A stretch of 20,259 bases of DNA, taken from assembly GCA_964343305.1 (NCBI GenBank), contig CAYFJO010000183.1:1-20259 (forward strand), in the 5' to 3' direction. Below, piece after piece: positions 1 to 8,341 of the stretch. The notes beneath the pieces are model-generated. The model did not search any database and was not told the DNA's origin. It saw only the letters and a program-made list of their open reading frames with translations. The DNA is from CAYFJO01 sp964343305 (lineage in GTDB: Bacteria > Planctomycetota > Planctomycetia > Pirellulales > Pirellulaceae). Both the position numbers and the translations under genes were made by a program. The number at the start of each line of letters is the position of its first letter. The stretch's first letter is position 1.

Positions 1-1
1 C

Positions 2-583
2 CTGGCGATGCTGCCGTGGTGGATTCGCAACTATCAAGTCGCGGGCCGTTTCGTTCCGACAACGCTGCAAGTCGGCGCGAGTCTGTACGACGGCCTGAAC
101 CCCGATGCAACCGGGGCCAGCAACATGGACTTTGTGCCCAAGTTTTACGACGAACAAAAACGTTCCGATCGCCAAGCGGACGTCCAGCCACATGGTCTGT
201 TCGAAGAACGATTGGATCGACGACTGCGCAACGCATCGATCGATTGGGCTCGCGAGAATCCCGGCCAAGTTGTGCGGTTGATGGGCGTCAAATTTCTGCG
301 CATCTGGAACGTGCTGCCCAACGCAGGCGAGTTACAAAGTTGGAAAGTGCGACTGGTCGTGATGCTTGGATACACGCCGCTGATCGTGCTGGGAATTTGG
401 GGAGCGTGGAAGTTCGGCCGCGACGGCTGGCCGTACGTACTTTGTTATTTGCCGGCGATTTATGTGACGTGTTTGCACATGGTTTTCGTCGGATCGATTC
501 GCTATCGACAGCCGGTGATGCTGGCCATGATCGTGCTCGCAGCCGGAGTTTTGAATTCCATTTGGAAACAAGAGAAGAACTGA
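2..583 (+). CDS. Membrane glycosyltransferase (GT39/ArnT-like), C-terminal part only
   Basis: The reading frame is already open at the left edge, so the N-terminus and start codon lie outside the window. About 193 residues remain. The visible part begins with LPWWIRNYQVAGRFVPTT followed by a GASLYDGLNP stretch, which I associate with the C-terminal half of planctomycete dolichyl-phosphate-mannose mannosyltransferase-like (GT39) proteins. Near the end there are hydrophobic segments around VVMLGYTPLIVLGIWGAW and YVLCYLPAIYVTCLHMVF, then an RYRQPVMLAMIVL helix, consistent with a polytopic inner-membrane enzyme that moves a sugar from a polyprenyl-phosphate donor. The catalytic acidic residues of this fold sit near the N-terminus, so they cannot be checked here. 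The stop codon TGA (581-583) is the first three bases of an inverted repeat. The membrane-protein call is firm; the substrate is unknown. Confidence 0.7.
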   Translation: MAMLPWWIRNYQVAGRFVPTTLQVGASLYDGLNPDATGASNMDFVPKFYDEQKRSDRQADVQPHGLFEERLDRRLRNASIDWARENPGQVVRLMGVKFLRIWNVLPNAGELQSWKVRLVVMLGYTPLIVLGIWGAWKFGRDGWPYVLCYLPAIYVTCLHMVFVGSIRYRQPVMLAMIVLAAGVLNSIWKQEKN

Positions 584-642
584 GCCGACGGCGCTAGCCG
601 CGGGTTGCGGAAGTTCAGCCCGACGCTAGCGCGTTCGGCTCA
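581..642. repeat. Imperfect inverted repeat, GCGCTAGC family
   Basis: The left arm (581-605) starts TGAGCCGACGGCGCTAGC and the right arm (618-642) ends GCTAGCGCGTTCGGCTCA. Folded together they pair over TGAGCCGA, GCGCTAGC and GGG with a few mismatches, and leave a loop of about 12 bases. The repeat overlaps the upstream stop codon and fills most of the gap to the next gene. A related element with a GCGTTAGC core lies at 3966-4028. There is no T-run after it, so it is not a classical intrinsic terminator. Confidence 0.75.
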
Positions 643-662
643 CACAAACGATTCATAGTGGC

Positions 663-3600
663 ATGGAAGCCCCATCGAGACAACGCGAACGCGGCGCTGG
701 TGTGATCAACACGCTGCTGACCTTCGTGCGCCGGTTAATGCTGCTGGTCATCTTTCTTGCCGTGGGTTTCCTCGCCGTCTGGTTTTATGCCAAGCAACGC
801 GTCCACGAAGAAATCCGTCAGAAACTGGAGTCACAATTTGCGGAACAATTCGCTCCGCGAGGCTTGCGGTTTTCCATCGCATCGGCGCGGTTGCTCGAAG
901 GCAATGGGATCGAAGTTCGACATATCCGCATCATCGATCAGACCGCGGAGCCGCAGTCCAGTGAAATCCTGCACATTGACGAAGTCTTCATTCATTGCGA
1001 CGTGACGATTCAGGATTTGTTGACCAAGCCACCGCCGGTCGCACGCCGCGTCGTCGTCCGCCGGCCGAAGTTCTTCGCCAAACGCGATGACGAAGGACGC
1101 TGGAACCTCGAAAAACTCTGGCCGCTGCCAAAGCTGAGCGACCGTCCCGCGCCGATCACCGTGGAGAACGCGGCCATCGACATCGATCACGGGCTTACGC
1201 AACACCAGAACATCGCCAAGCTGCGCGATATTTATGTGACAGTCACGCCGATTGCCGATCGCGACAAACTCAAGCCTTGGCTGCTCAAAGGCGCTCCGTC
1301 GACCGACAATCCGCTGGTCCACATCCACGGCGTTGTCTCGAGCGAACACATTGAGCAGCTCAACGTCGAAGCCGTGTTTGATCCAAAGACGTCGTTTGGC
1401 AACGCTCATGGCGTCGTGACCGATTTGCATCTTTCGTCGCGGCTGTACGACGAGATGCCGGACGAAACGCTGGCCTATGCCGAAATGCTGTCGGCGCTGA
1501 AAGGCCGGGTGTCGTTGAACTTCGCCGTTTCTAATCGCCCGCTGCTGGGCGAAGCACTGCAATACTCCGTCACTGGCAAACTGACCGAAGGCCGGATCGT
1601 CGACAACCGCCTGCCTTACCCGGTGACGGATATTACGGCGGATCTACGTTGCGACAACCAGGGGTGCCACGTCGAAAACCTCAACGCGGTCAACGGCGCG
1701 GGCACCATCAAGTTGGAAGTCCATCGCGACGGCTTTCACGCCAATGCCCCGTATTTCATCAAAGCCAAGGCCAAACAGATTGAATTGGGCGAACGGCTGG
1801 CCGGCGTGTTGCCGGGCGAAGGTCGCAAGTTGTGGGACAAGCTATCGCCCAGCGGAACGATCGATGCTGACGTGACCTTGTCGTATGACGGTGCGCAGTT
1901 TCAACCGGATGTGAGAGTCGACTGTAAAAATGTTTCCTTCGCGCACTACAAATTTCCGTATCGCGTGCGAGGCTGCATTGGTGAAGTTGGCCTGTTGGGA
2001 ACTAAGGGCAACATCGACTTGCGGGGATTCGTGGGTGGTCGCATCGCTCGATTCGTGGGCAATTTCGAAAACCCCGGTCCCGACGTCACCGGTGAGTTGG
2101 ATATCACGCTGGATGGTCCCATTTCGTTGAACGAGGAATTCATCTCGGCATTGCAAGAGAAACCGCAGCAAACGCTGCGCATGTTTCATGCACGCGGCGA
2201 CATGACCATCACGGCTCACTACGAAAAAAAGGACCCCCGCCAGCCCAAGCCCGACCAGCACGTCACGATTCAACTGATCGACTTCGCCATCAAACACGAG
2301 AAGTTTCCCTACCCGATCGAACGCATCAGTGGGACGTTGGAACTGACGAACGACGAATGGGAATATCGCAACCTCCAGGGCTACAACGACAGCGGCACGA
2401 TCAAGTGTAACGGCACGTTCCGACGGGACGCCGAAGGCATCGGCCGTCTGAAACTAACCTTCCTTGGCAACTCGATCGCGCTGGAAGACGAACTGCGCAA
2501 CGCACTCAAAGTTAACATGCGCAAGACCTGGTCCGACCTGCGGCCACATGGCACGTTGGACTACCTGAAAGTCGACTACACCTATTCACCTGATACCAAC
2601 GACATGTCGATCCAAGTCACGGCGCACAAGGAACTCAAAGAAGACGAAGACATCGCGGGCCGAGGCATCACGCTGCATCCCAAGTGGTTTTCCTATCGAA
2701 TGGAAGACGTGACCGGCACGGTCTATTTTCGCGACGGCGAGGTGACGCTCGAAGACCTCAAGGCGCGGCACGGCAACACGCGTCTGAATTGCCGCGGCAC
2801 ATGCTCTTTCAACGAATCATCTTGGAAGGTGTGGTTCCAGGAATTGACAGCCAGCCGCGTCAAACCCGACAACGATCTCATTGCGGCGTTGCCCGGCCGA
2901 CTGGGCGACACGATTACCAAGTTGAATCTCACGGGCATGATGACGCTGAACGGATCGCTGGCTATTTTCGGCACGACCGGGACTCCGTCACGCGTCACGT
3001 CCAACTGGGACTTAAAACTCGATTTTGAAGACAGCGACATTGATTGTGGCATCCAGTTGTACGACATTCGCGGCGGGCTGCACCTGATCGGCGACTATTC
3101 GCAACACGGATTTCGCAGTCGCGGTGAGCTGAAAGTCGACTCGGTCGTTTATCAAGACATGCACTTCACCAACGTCAAAGGCCCCATGTGGCTGGACGAC
3201 TTTCACGTCGCGTTCGGCAAATGGGCGAAACCGCCGGTCGGCGAGCAGCCGCGCTTCTTGACTGGCAAAGTTTTCCAAGGCGAAGTGGAATGCAACGCCC
3301 AGATTAATTTCGTTGGCGAAACAAAGTATTTCTTGGAGACGTGGTTGCGCAGCGCGGACCTCATGCAAATCGCCCGCGACAAGGGATCGTCGAACCTGAA
3401 GAACACCAAGATCTCTGGCACGGCCGACGCCAAAGTGCGGTTGGATGGCGATCAACGCGGCGTCGATTCACTAAAAGGATTGGGGCAGATCGTGCTGTAC
3501 GATGCCAACATCTACGAAGTCCCCGCGATGTTGGCCATGCTCAAGCTGCTCAAATTCAAGGAGCCTGACACCACGGCGTTCACGACCAGCAACATGGATT

Positions 3601-3941
3601 TTCGCGTCCACGGCGAAGACATCTATTTCGACCGCATCGATTTCAGCGGCGATTCGATCAGCTTGCGCGGCCACGGCAGAATGAACCTCGACACCGAGAT
3701 CGATTTCAATTTCTACACGATCGTGGGGCGCAGCGAGTTTGTCATTCCGCTGATCAGTCCGCTGCTTGGTTTGGCAAGCAGGCAGTTCTTACGGATCCAA
3801 ATCGACGGAACACTGGGCCAGCCCAATCCGCCGCTGCGCGAAGTCTTGCCGGGACTGAGCGATGCATTGCGGCAGTTGTTCCCCGAGTTGGAAGATCGCG
3901 AGCCACTAACCAAAAGACCAAAACTTATGTCAACCCGTTGA
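663..3941 (+). CDS. Large membrane-anchored AsmA-like protein
   Basis: This is a 1092-residue protein with a single N-terminal membrane helix at about residues 25-43 (after R23-R24). A long, probably periplasmic region rich in alternating beta-strand pattern follows. The last 150 or so residues have an AsmA-like C-terminal pattern: KISGTADAKVRLDG, LGQIVLYDANIYEVPAMLAM, a FRVHGEDIYFDRIDFSGDSI strand pair, then a DGTLGQP turn and a short helical tail. Known relatives (AsmA, TamB, YhdP) form elongated beta-grooves that carry phospholipids between inner and outer membranes, so that is the likely role. I see no lipobox. The ATG at 663 puts the helix close to the N-terminus, and no clear Shine-Dalgarno precedes it. 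The gene is flanked on both sides by GCGYTAGC-type repeats and may be transcribed alone. The family call is fairly secure; transport itself is inferred. Confidence 0.72.
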   Translation: MEAPSRQRERGAGVINTLLTFVRRLMLLVIFLAVGFLAVWFYAKQRVHEEIRQKLESQFAEQFAPRGLRFSIASARLLEGNGIEVRHIRIIDQTAEPQSSEILHIDEVFIHCDVTIQDLLTKPPPVARRVVVRRPKFFAKRDDEGRWNLEKLWPLPKLSDRPAPITVENAAIDIDHGLTQHQNIAKLRDIYVTVTPIADRDKLKPWLLKGAPSTDNPLVHIHGVVSSEHIEQLNVEAVFDPKTSFGNAHGVVTDLHLSSRLYDEMPDETLAYAEMLSALKGRVSLNFAVSNRPLLGEALQYSVTGKLTEGRIVDNRLPYPVTDITADLRCDNQGCHVENLNAVNGAGTIKLEVHRDGFHANAPYFIKAKAKQIELGERLAGVLPGEGRKLWDKLSPSGTIDADVTLSYDGAQFQPDVRVDCKNVSFAHYKFPYRVRGCIGEVGLLGTKGNIDLRGFVGGRIARFVGNFENPGPDVTGELDITLDGPISLNEEFISALQEKPQQTLRMFHARGDMTITAHYEKKDPRQPKPDQHVTIQLIDFAIKHEKFPYPIERISGTLELTNDEWEYRNLQGYNDSGTIKCNGTFRRDAEGIGRLKLTFLGNSIALEDELRNALKVNMRKTWSDLRPHGTLDYLKVDYTYSPDTNDMSIQVTAHKELKEDEDIAGRGITLHPKWFSYRMEDVTGTVYFRDGEVTLEDLKARHGNTRLNCRGTCSFNESSWKVWFQELTASRVKPDNDLIAALPGRLGDTITKLNLTGMMTLNGSLAIFGTTGTPSRVTSNWDLKLDFEDSDIDCGIQLYDIRGGLHLIGDYSQHGFRSRGELKVDSVVYQDMHFTNVKGPMWLDDFHVAFGKWAKPPVGEQPRFLTGKVFQGEVECNAQINFVGETKYFLETWLRSADLMQIARDKGSSNLKNTKISGTADAKVRLDGDQRGVDSLKGLGQIVLYDANIYEVPAMLAMLKLLKFKEPDTTAFTTSNMDFRVHGEDIYFDRIDFSGDSISLRGHGRMNLDTEIDFNFYTIVGRSEFVIPLISPLLGLASRQFLRIQIDGTLGQPNPPLREVLPGLSDALRQLFPELEDREPLTKRPKLMSTR

Positions 3942-3965
3942 TCGTCGCCTTTCGCTCAACATTGG

Positions 3966-4028
3966 ATCAGCCGTTGGGCGTTAGCCCACGGTTGTGTGTA
4001 GACCGTTCGCTAACGCGATCCGGCTGAT
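3966..4028. repeat. Inverted repeat, GCGTTAGC family
   Basis: The left arm (3966-3992) begins ATCAGCCG and contains GGGCGTTAGCCCACGGT. The right arm (4002-4028) contains ACCGTTCGCTAACGC and ends CGGCTGAT. The arms pair over ATCAGCCG, GCGTTAGC and ACGGT around a 9-base loop. It shares the arm layout of the element at 581-642 (AGCCG, three bases, GCG[CT]TAGC). It lies just after the AsmA-like gene and before the small acidic protein. Confidence 0.78.
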
Positions 4029-4046
4029 TGAAAAATGAGGTAAATC

Positions 4047-4376
4047 ATGAACGTAGGACCACTAGGAATGATTGGCAGCGTTGCCGGCACGCCGATGTCG
4101 CAAGCCAAGGGAACTGACACGGACAAAAACGCACAAGACACCGTCGATCAGTCGCGAGAATCCAAAACCGCGGAGAAAGCCGAACAAGCAGCGGGGGTCG
4201 GCCAAACCGAACAAGACGAGCAAGCCTCCGAGCGCGACGCCGACGGCCGCCGTTTGTGGGAAGACACGGGTGATGGCTCGACAACCGAGAACACACAAGA
4301 GGATTCACCGCAGGGCAGTGCATTGAGCAAAGACCCAACCGGCCAAAGCGGTACCCAATTAGATTTATCCGGCTAA
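4047..4376 (+). CDS. Small acidic, probably disordered protein (conserved hypothetical)
   Basis: This encodes 109 residues starting MNVGPLGMIGSVAGTPMSQA. The rest is highly hydrophilic, rich in D, E, Q, T, S and K, with an ERDADGRRLW patch near residue 75. There is no signal peptide, membrane helix or cysteine, and the composition predicts an unfolded chain. An ATGAGGTAAATC leader gives a GAGG Shine-Dalgarno six to seven bases before the ATG. I recall similar small proteins with an N-terminal MNVGPLG-type start and a DADGRR motif in other planctomycetes, but no function is known to me. The stop codon is 10 bases before dapF, so the two genes are probably co-transcribed. An open frame on the opposite strand across this gene is an artefact of composition. 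Confidence 0.7.
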   Translation: MNVGPLGMIGSVAGTPMSQAKGTDTDKNAQDTVDQSRESKTAEKAEQAAGVGQTEQDEQASERDADGRRLWEDTGDGSTTENTQEDSPQGSALSKDPTGQSGTQLDLSG

Positions 4377-4386
4377 GATAGACGTC

Positions 4387-5217
4387 ATGAAATTCACAAA
4401 AATGCACGGCGCAGGCAATGACTACGTTTATGTCGATTGCTTTGACGAGCCGTTTCCCGACAACGTGGCCGACCTCGCGATCAAAATGTCCGACCGGCAC
4501 ACGGGCATCGGCGGCGATGGTTTGATATTGATCTGTCCAACCGATAAGGCCGACGCCCAAATGCGGATGTTCAACGCCGACGGCAGCGAAGCCGAAATGT
4601 GCGGCAACGGAATTCGCTGTGTGGCAAAGTACGTTTACGATCACAACATCTGCCGCAAAGAGACGATGACGATCGATACGGGCGCGGGGGTGCTGACGTT
4701 GGATGTCGAAGCCGCCAGTGGGCTGGTCGAGCGCGTCAAAGTGGACATGGGTCGGCCAATCCTCGAAGCGGCCAAGATTCCAACCACGTTACCTGGCGAA
4801 CCGGTCACCAATGAATCATTCGAAGTCGACGGCCAGAAGGTTACGGCAACGTGCGTTTCGATGGGAAACCCGCATTGCATCGTGTATGTGCAAGAAGCAA
4901 CGGACGAACTCGTCTTGGGACTCGGACCCAAGATCGAGAGCGCCCCGCAGTTTCCCACCCGCGTGAATGTTGAATTTGTCGAAGTCATCTCACCGACCGA
5001 GGTGCGGCAGCGAACTTACGAGCGTGGCTCTGGCGAAACCATGGCCTGCGGAACCGGTGCCAGCGCCGTTTGCGTCGCCGGGGTTTTGACGGGACGCACG
5101 GAGCGACGAATCGTCAACCATTTGCTCGGCGGCGATTTGGAGTTGGAGTGGCGAGAAGACGATAACAATGTGTATATGACCGGCCCGGCAACGGAAGTTT
5201 TTTCGGGCAAGTGGTAG
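4387..5217 (+). CDS. dapF: Diaminopimelate epimerase
   Basis: DapF converts LL-diaminopimelate to meso-diaminopimelate, the direct precursor of lysine and the peptidoglycan cross-linking residue. The 276-residue protein is of normal family length and complete. The two catalytic cysteines are visible: C72 in EMCGNGIRC and C221 in GETMACGTGASA. Substrate-binding elements include GAGNDYVYVD near the N-terminus, MFNADGSEAEMCGNG, a GNPH at about 160-163 and the RVNVEFVEV strand. The ATG at 4387 begins MKFTKMHGAGNDY, exactly where family members start. It follows the small acidic protein by 10 bases. No other lysine-pathway gene is in the window, so it is not in a dap operon here. The function is secure. 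Confidence 0.97.
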   Translation: MKFTKMHGAGNDYVYVDCFDEPFPDNVADLAIKMSDRHTGIGGDGLILICPTDKADAQMRMFNADGSEAEMCGNGIRCVAKYVYDHNICRKETMTIDTGAGVLTLDVEAASGLVERVKVDMGRPILEAAKIPTTLPGEPVTNESFEVDGQKVTATCVSMGNPHCIVYVQEATDELVLGLGPKIESAPQFPTRVNVEFVEVISPTEVRQRTYERGSGETMACGTGASAVCVAGVLTGRTERRIVNHLLGGDLELEWREDDNNVYMTGPATEVFSGKW

Positions 5218-5272
5218 TGTAGTCCGGTTTCTCTGAAACCGGACCGGCGGGTCTCGGAGAGCCCCGCCTACA
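5218..5272. repeat. REP-pair-like tandem hairpin element, TGTAG...CTACA
   Basis: Two hairpins lie back to back. The first (5222-5244) is a perfect 10-base stem, GTCCGGTTTC against GAAACCGGAC with a TCT loop. The second (5246-5268) pairs GGCGGG with CCCGCC. The unit is bounded by TGTAG on the left and its complement CTACA on the right. It fills the gap between the dapF stop and the Shine-Dalgarno of the acyltransferase gene. No T-run follows, so it may limit read-through or stabilise the dapF message rather than act as a standard terminator. Confidence 0.8.
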
Positions 5273-5282
5273 ACGACAACCA

Positions 5283-5288
5283 AGGAGG
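5283..5288 (+). promoter_or_regulatory. Strong Shine-Dalgarno AGGAGG for the acyltransferase gene
   Basis: A perfect AGGAGG ends five bases before the ATG at 5294. It is the best ribosome-binding site in a window where most genes have weak or no Shine-Dalgarno, and it fixes the start of the downstream gene. Confidence 0.8.
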
Positions 5289-5293
5289 CAAGG

Positions 5294-6067
5294 ATGCTAA
5301 GCGACGACAAACTCTCGTCCAAATTCGGTGGTCTAGGCATTGCCGCCTTTTTAAGTACGTTGATGCGGACGCTGGATTACCGCATCACGCACTACGACAT
5401 CACGACCGATCCGGCTCGCCCCGAATTCCAAGGGCGTTTTATCTACCTGTTCTGGCACGAATACATTACGTTTCCAGTCACCATTTGGGGCGGCTACGAT
5501 GTCACGGCGCTGGTCAGCATCCACCGCGACGGCGATTGGATCACGCGAGCGGCCAACCACCTAGGTTTCGAAATCGTCCGTGGCTCGTCATCGCACAAAG
5601 GTTCCCGTGCGCTTCGTGAATTGAAGCAACACAGCCAACGAGCCAATCTAACCATCATGCCCGATGGCCCGCTCGGCCCGCGTCGCAACACCGCGATGGG
5701 GCCGATCTACTTGTCGTCGCGGCTCGGACTACCAATCATTCCCGTCGGATTCGGCTACGATCGGCCGTGGCGCATGCCGACCTGGGACAAATTTGCGTTG
5801 CCCAAACCGTACAGCCGGGCCCGCTCGATATTTGGTCCGCCAATGCTGATTCCGCGCAAGGCCTCGCGTGAAGAATTGCAAGGCTATCAAGAACAAGTGG
5901 ACCGGATCCTCAACCGGCTTACCGACGAAGCCGAAAACTGGGCAGAGTCTGGCAAGCGGATGAAAAACGAGTATCCCATTCTGCGGCTGAGAAAAATTAA
6001 AAAGCAAAACTTACAACCCGCTCTTTCGTCGAAGCGACGGCATCCTAGTTTGCGAAAAGCCGCATAA
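5294..6067 (+). CDS. DUF374-type lysophospholipid/lipid A acyltransferase-like protein
   Basis: The protein has 257 residues. It carries the DUF374 branch signature of the LPLAT superfamily: FWHE at residues 53-56 with the conserved histidine, SIHRDGDWI at about 75-83, VRGSSSHKGSRAL at about 95-107, and PDGPLGPR at 123-130, followed by the PIIPVGFGYDRPW strand. Members are thought to acylate lipid A-like or lysophospholipid acceptors at the inner face of the inner membrane. This one has no obvious membrane helix beyond a weak hydrophobic patch near residues 12-22 and probably binds peripherally. The C-terminus is lysine/arginine-rich, which could help membrane contact. A perfect AGGAGG five bases upstream supports the ATG. 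The family is secure; the acceptor substrate is unknown. Confidence 0.85.
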   Translation: MLSDDKLSSKFGGLGIAAFLSTLMRTLDYRITHYDITTDPARPEFQGRFIYLFWHEYITFPVTIWGGYDVTALVSIHRDGDWITRAANHLGFEIVRGSSSHKGSRALRELKQHSQRANLTIMPDGPLGPRRNTAMGPIYLSSRLGLPIIPVGFGYDRPWRMPTWDKFALPKPYSRARSIFGPPMLIPRKASREELQGYQEQVDRILNRLTDEAENWAESGKRMKNEYPILRLRKIKKQNLQPALSSKRRHPSLRKAA

Positions 6068-6132
6068 CATAAGAATTCTCTTGCTCAAATGCACAGCTAG
6101 CGCGACAATCATTGCATCTCGTCACGCGTTCC

Positions 6133-6137
6133 AGGAG
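6133..6137 (+). promoter_or_regulatory. Shine-Dalgarno AGGAG that decides the start at 6145
   Basis: AGGAG lies seven bases before the ATG at 6145. The frame also extends upstream to a TTG at 6112, but that codon has no ribosome-binding site and would add 11 charged residues in front of a clean signal peptide. Confidence 0.65.
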
Positions 6138-6144
6138 CGACGTT

Positions 6145-7038
6145 ATGCAATGTTTCAAACGGCTTGTTGCGATTGCGGTTGTTTTGTCCTGCCACTTGTC
6201 TTGGGCAGATGAATTGGTCGAAGAGCCCGCGGTACCGCGGCCCAAGAAGACGGCGATCCGGGCGCTTGTTGAATTGTTCACGCCGAAAGTACGCGTCATT
6301 GAAGCGTCTGCCGTTGTCGTGGAAGATCGTATCTTTGCAGTTCCCTTCGGCAGGGCGGGTGCGTTGCCAGCCGGCTCGCGTGCGTGGGGACCTGAGCAAG
6401 TGATCGGCCCGCCAAACACTCCTGGCGCGGGCGATATCCAAACCGCCTGGGCTTCCAACACACAAGACGGTCAAAACGAGTGGCTCGAATTAGAATACGC
6501 CGAACTAGTTGAGCCCGCCGTGGTGATCGTTCACGAGAATCACAATCCCGGTGCCGTTTTTAAGATCGAAGCGTATTCCAAGACCGGCATGGGAGCGGAA
6601 CTCTGGAGCGGCAAAGATCCAACGCCCGTCGGTGCGGCTCGCGGGATCTCGAAAATCGAAATTGAAACGGCCTTCAAAACGAAAAAGATTCGCGTTCACA
6701 TCAAATCGAAAGAGGTCCCTGGATGGAACGAGATCGATGCCGTCGGAATCCAAGACAAAGCAGGCAAAGTGCATTGGGCCGTCAAAGTTCGAGCGAGCAG
6801 TTCCTATGCCAGCGACGATATGCCGGATGAAGGAGTCGCAATCAAAGGCCCTGCCGTGGCCGTCGAAGCGGTCGAAGAACGTGATCGCAAAGCCAAATTA
6901 AAAGAAGAAATTGAGAATTATCGACGTCTAGAAGAACGCCTGGCAGCTCAATTGAAAGCGATTCAAGATACACGCAAGGCACGTGAGAAAGCGCTAGAGG
7001 ACTTGGAAAAAGAGGGCGAAGACATTAAAGATGAGTGA
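6145..7038 (+). CDS. Exported discoidin-like protein with C-terminal coiled coil
   Basis: The ATG at 6145 gives 297 residues. The N-terminus MQCFKRLVAIAVVLSCHL then SWA-DE is a classic signal peptide with a likely signal peptidase I cut after SWA. From about residue 55 to 200 there is a galactose-binding-like (discoidin, F5/8 type C-like) pattern: AWGPEQVIGPPNT, TAWASNTQDGQNEWLELEY, a VIVHENHNPGAVFKIEAY strand pair and a closing WNEIDAVGI. Such domains bind carbohydrate or protein surfaces. The last 65 residues are charged heptads (ERDRKAKLKEEIENYRRLEE onward), a probable coiled coil for oligomerisation. It precedes xseA by 36 bases, but its function looks unrelated. Export and the coiled coil are clear; the ligand is unknown. 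Confidence 0.75.
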   Translation: MQCFKRLVAIAVVLSCHLSWADELVEEPAVPRPKKTAIRALVELFTPKVRVIEASAVVVEDRIFAVPFGRAGALPAGSRAWGPEQVIGPPNTPGAGDIQTAWASNTQDGQNEWLELEYAELVEPAVVIVHENHNPGAVFKIEAYSKTGMGAELWSGKDPTPVGAARGISKIEIETAFKTKKIRVHIKSKEVPGWNEIDAVGIQDKAGKVHWAVKVRASSSYASDDMPDEGVAIKGPAVAVEAVEERDRKAKLKEEIENYRRLEERLAAQLKAIQDTRKAREKALEDLEKEGEDIKDE

Positions 7039-7074
7039 GATGATTGAATCTCCACCGCTAACTCTCGATCTCCC

Positions 7075-8286
7075 TTGAACGACGCAGCCGAAAAAGCGTT
7101 ATCTGTCACGCAGCTCTCCAACCAAATCAAGGAAACGATGGAAGCTTCGTTTCCCAGCGTTTGGGTCACCGGTGAGGTATCAAACGTGTCACGACCTCGA
7201 TCCGGCCACATTTACCTAACGCTCAAGGACGAGAACGCACAAATCGGGGCGGTCATTTGGCGCACGACATCGAGTCGCGTTCGCTTTGAACTAAAGGACG
7301 GTTTGGAAGTTCTATGCCAAGGTGAAATCAATGTTTATCCACCACATGGAAAATACCAACTCAAGATTAATCAAATACAACCGAAGGGTATCGGCGCACT
7401 GCAACTTGCGTTTCAGCAATTGCACGCAAAGTTGTCTGCCGAAGGGTTGTTCGAACCACGACACAAGCGTCCGTTGCCGCGTTTTCCGCGCCGAGTTGCG
7501 TTTGTGACGAGTCCGACGGGCGCGGCCGTGCGAGATTTTTTAGAGGTCTTGCGCCGGCGATGGGAAGCGGTCGAGGTGCTCGTTGTTCCCGCGCGCGTTC
7601 AAGGCGAAGGAGCCGCGGAAGAAATCGCCGATGGGATTCGCGCGGCCAACGATCTGGCGAGACGACCCGATGTCTTGATCGTCGGACGTGGTGGCGGAAG
7701 CATGGAGGACCTTTGGTGCTTCAACGAAGAAGAAGTTGTCCGCGCCATCTTTGCATCCGAGATCCCGGTTGTGTCGGCCGTTGGTCACGAAATTGATGTC
7801 ACTTTGTCCGATCTTGTCGCCGATGTGCGAGCGCTCACGCCGACCGAAGCCGCCGAACGCATTTTGCCGTCGCAAGATGAACTGCTGACCAACTTGCGAT
7901 CCCAGCAACAACGGCTGGTCAACGCGCTGCGCGGTCGCGCCACGGAATCACGATCACGATTGGACATGCTCGCGCAATCTCGCGTACTCCGGAAACCGTT
8001 CGATATCGTCCACAATCTGGCGCGAGAAGTCGACGAATTCGAGTCGCGCGCCTCGCGAGCCATTCGCAATCGAACCTCGCAAACCAACGATACCATCGGA
8101 TCGTTGGCCGCCCGCTTGGAATCGCTCAGCCCACTCAATGTTCTATCGCGAGGATACAGCGTGACCGAACGAGACGGCCAAATCGTCACAAACGCCGCAT
8201 CGCTCGCCATCGATGATGAGTTAAAGACAAAATTAGCCCGTGGAATTATCACGAGCCACGTTGTGAAATTGGACTGCGAGAAATAA
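7075..8286 (+). CDS. xseA: Exodeoxyribonuclease VII large subunit
   Basis: XseA is the catalytic subunit of exonuclease VII, which degrades single-stranded DNA from both ends and acts in repair. The 403-residue protein starts with an OB-fold (about residues 10-105, SVWVTGEVSNVSRPRSGHIY). The catalytic core follows. Residues reported as essential in the E. coli enzyme have clear equivalents: D154 (AAVRDFLEV), R205 (VGRGGGS), H238 and D241 (VGHEIDVTLSD). A coiled-coil arm and a short C-terminal GYSVTERDGQIV segment complete it. An in-frame stop at 7045-7047 and the absence of ATG or GTG before residue 22 make the TTG at 7075 the start. There is no Shine-Dalgarno. xseB follows 55 bases after the stop. 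Confidence 0.95.
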   Translation: MNDAAEKALSVTQLSNQIKETMEASFPSVWVTGEVSNVSRPRSGHIYLTLKDENAQIGAVIWRTTSSRVRFELKDGLEVLCQGEINVYPPHGKYQLKINQIQPKGIGALQLAFQQLHAKLSAEGLFEPRHKRPLPRFPRRVAFVTSPTGAAVRDFLEVLRRRWEAVEVLVVPARVQGEGAAEEIADGIRAANDLARRPDVLIVGRGGGSMEDLWCFNEEEVVRAIFASEIPVVSAVGHEIDVTLSDLVADVRALTPTEAAERILPSQDELLTNLRSQQQRLVNALRGRATESRSRLDMLAQSRVLRKPFDIVHNLAREVDEFESRASRAIRNRTSQTNDTIGSLAARLESLSPLNVLSRGYSVTERDGQIVTNAASLAIDDELKTKLARGIITSHVVKLDCEK

Positions 8287-8341
8287 AACTTTGGGATGCC
8301 GAAACTCGTCACCGTACTTCAGATTGAGGGAGCAAGAAAAC

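Noticed and set aside
831..1562. Open frame of 243 codons on the minus strand inside the AsmA-like gene
   Set aside because: It is fully antisense to a well-supported gene, with arginine/valine/aspartate-rich shadow composition and no start signal.
4045..4644. Open frame of 199 codons on the minus strand across the small acidic gene and the start of dapF
   Set aside because: It overlaps a certain gene, shows no family likeness and reflects codon bias in GC-rich DNA.
6081..6109. Possible promoter TTGCTC, 17 bases, GACAAT upstream of the exported discoidin-like gene
   Set aside because: Spacing is good but both hexamers match consensus poorly; not strong enough to list as a feature.
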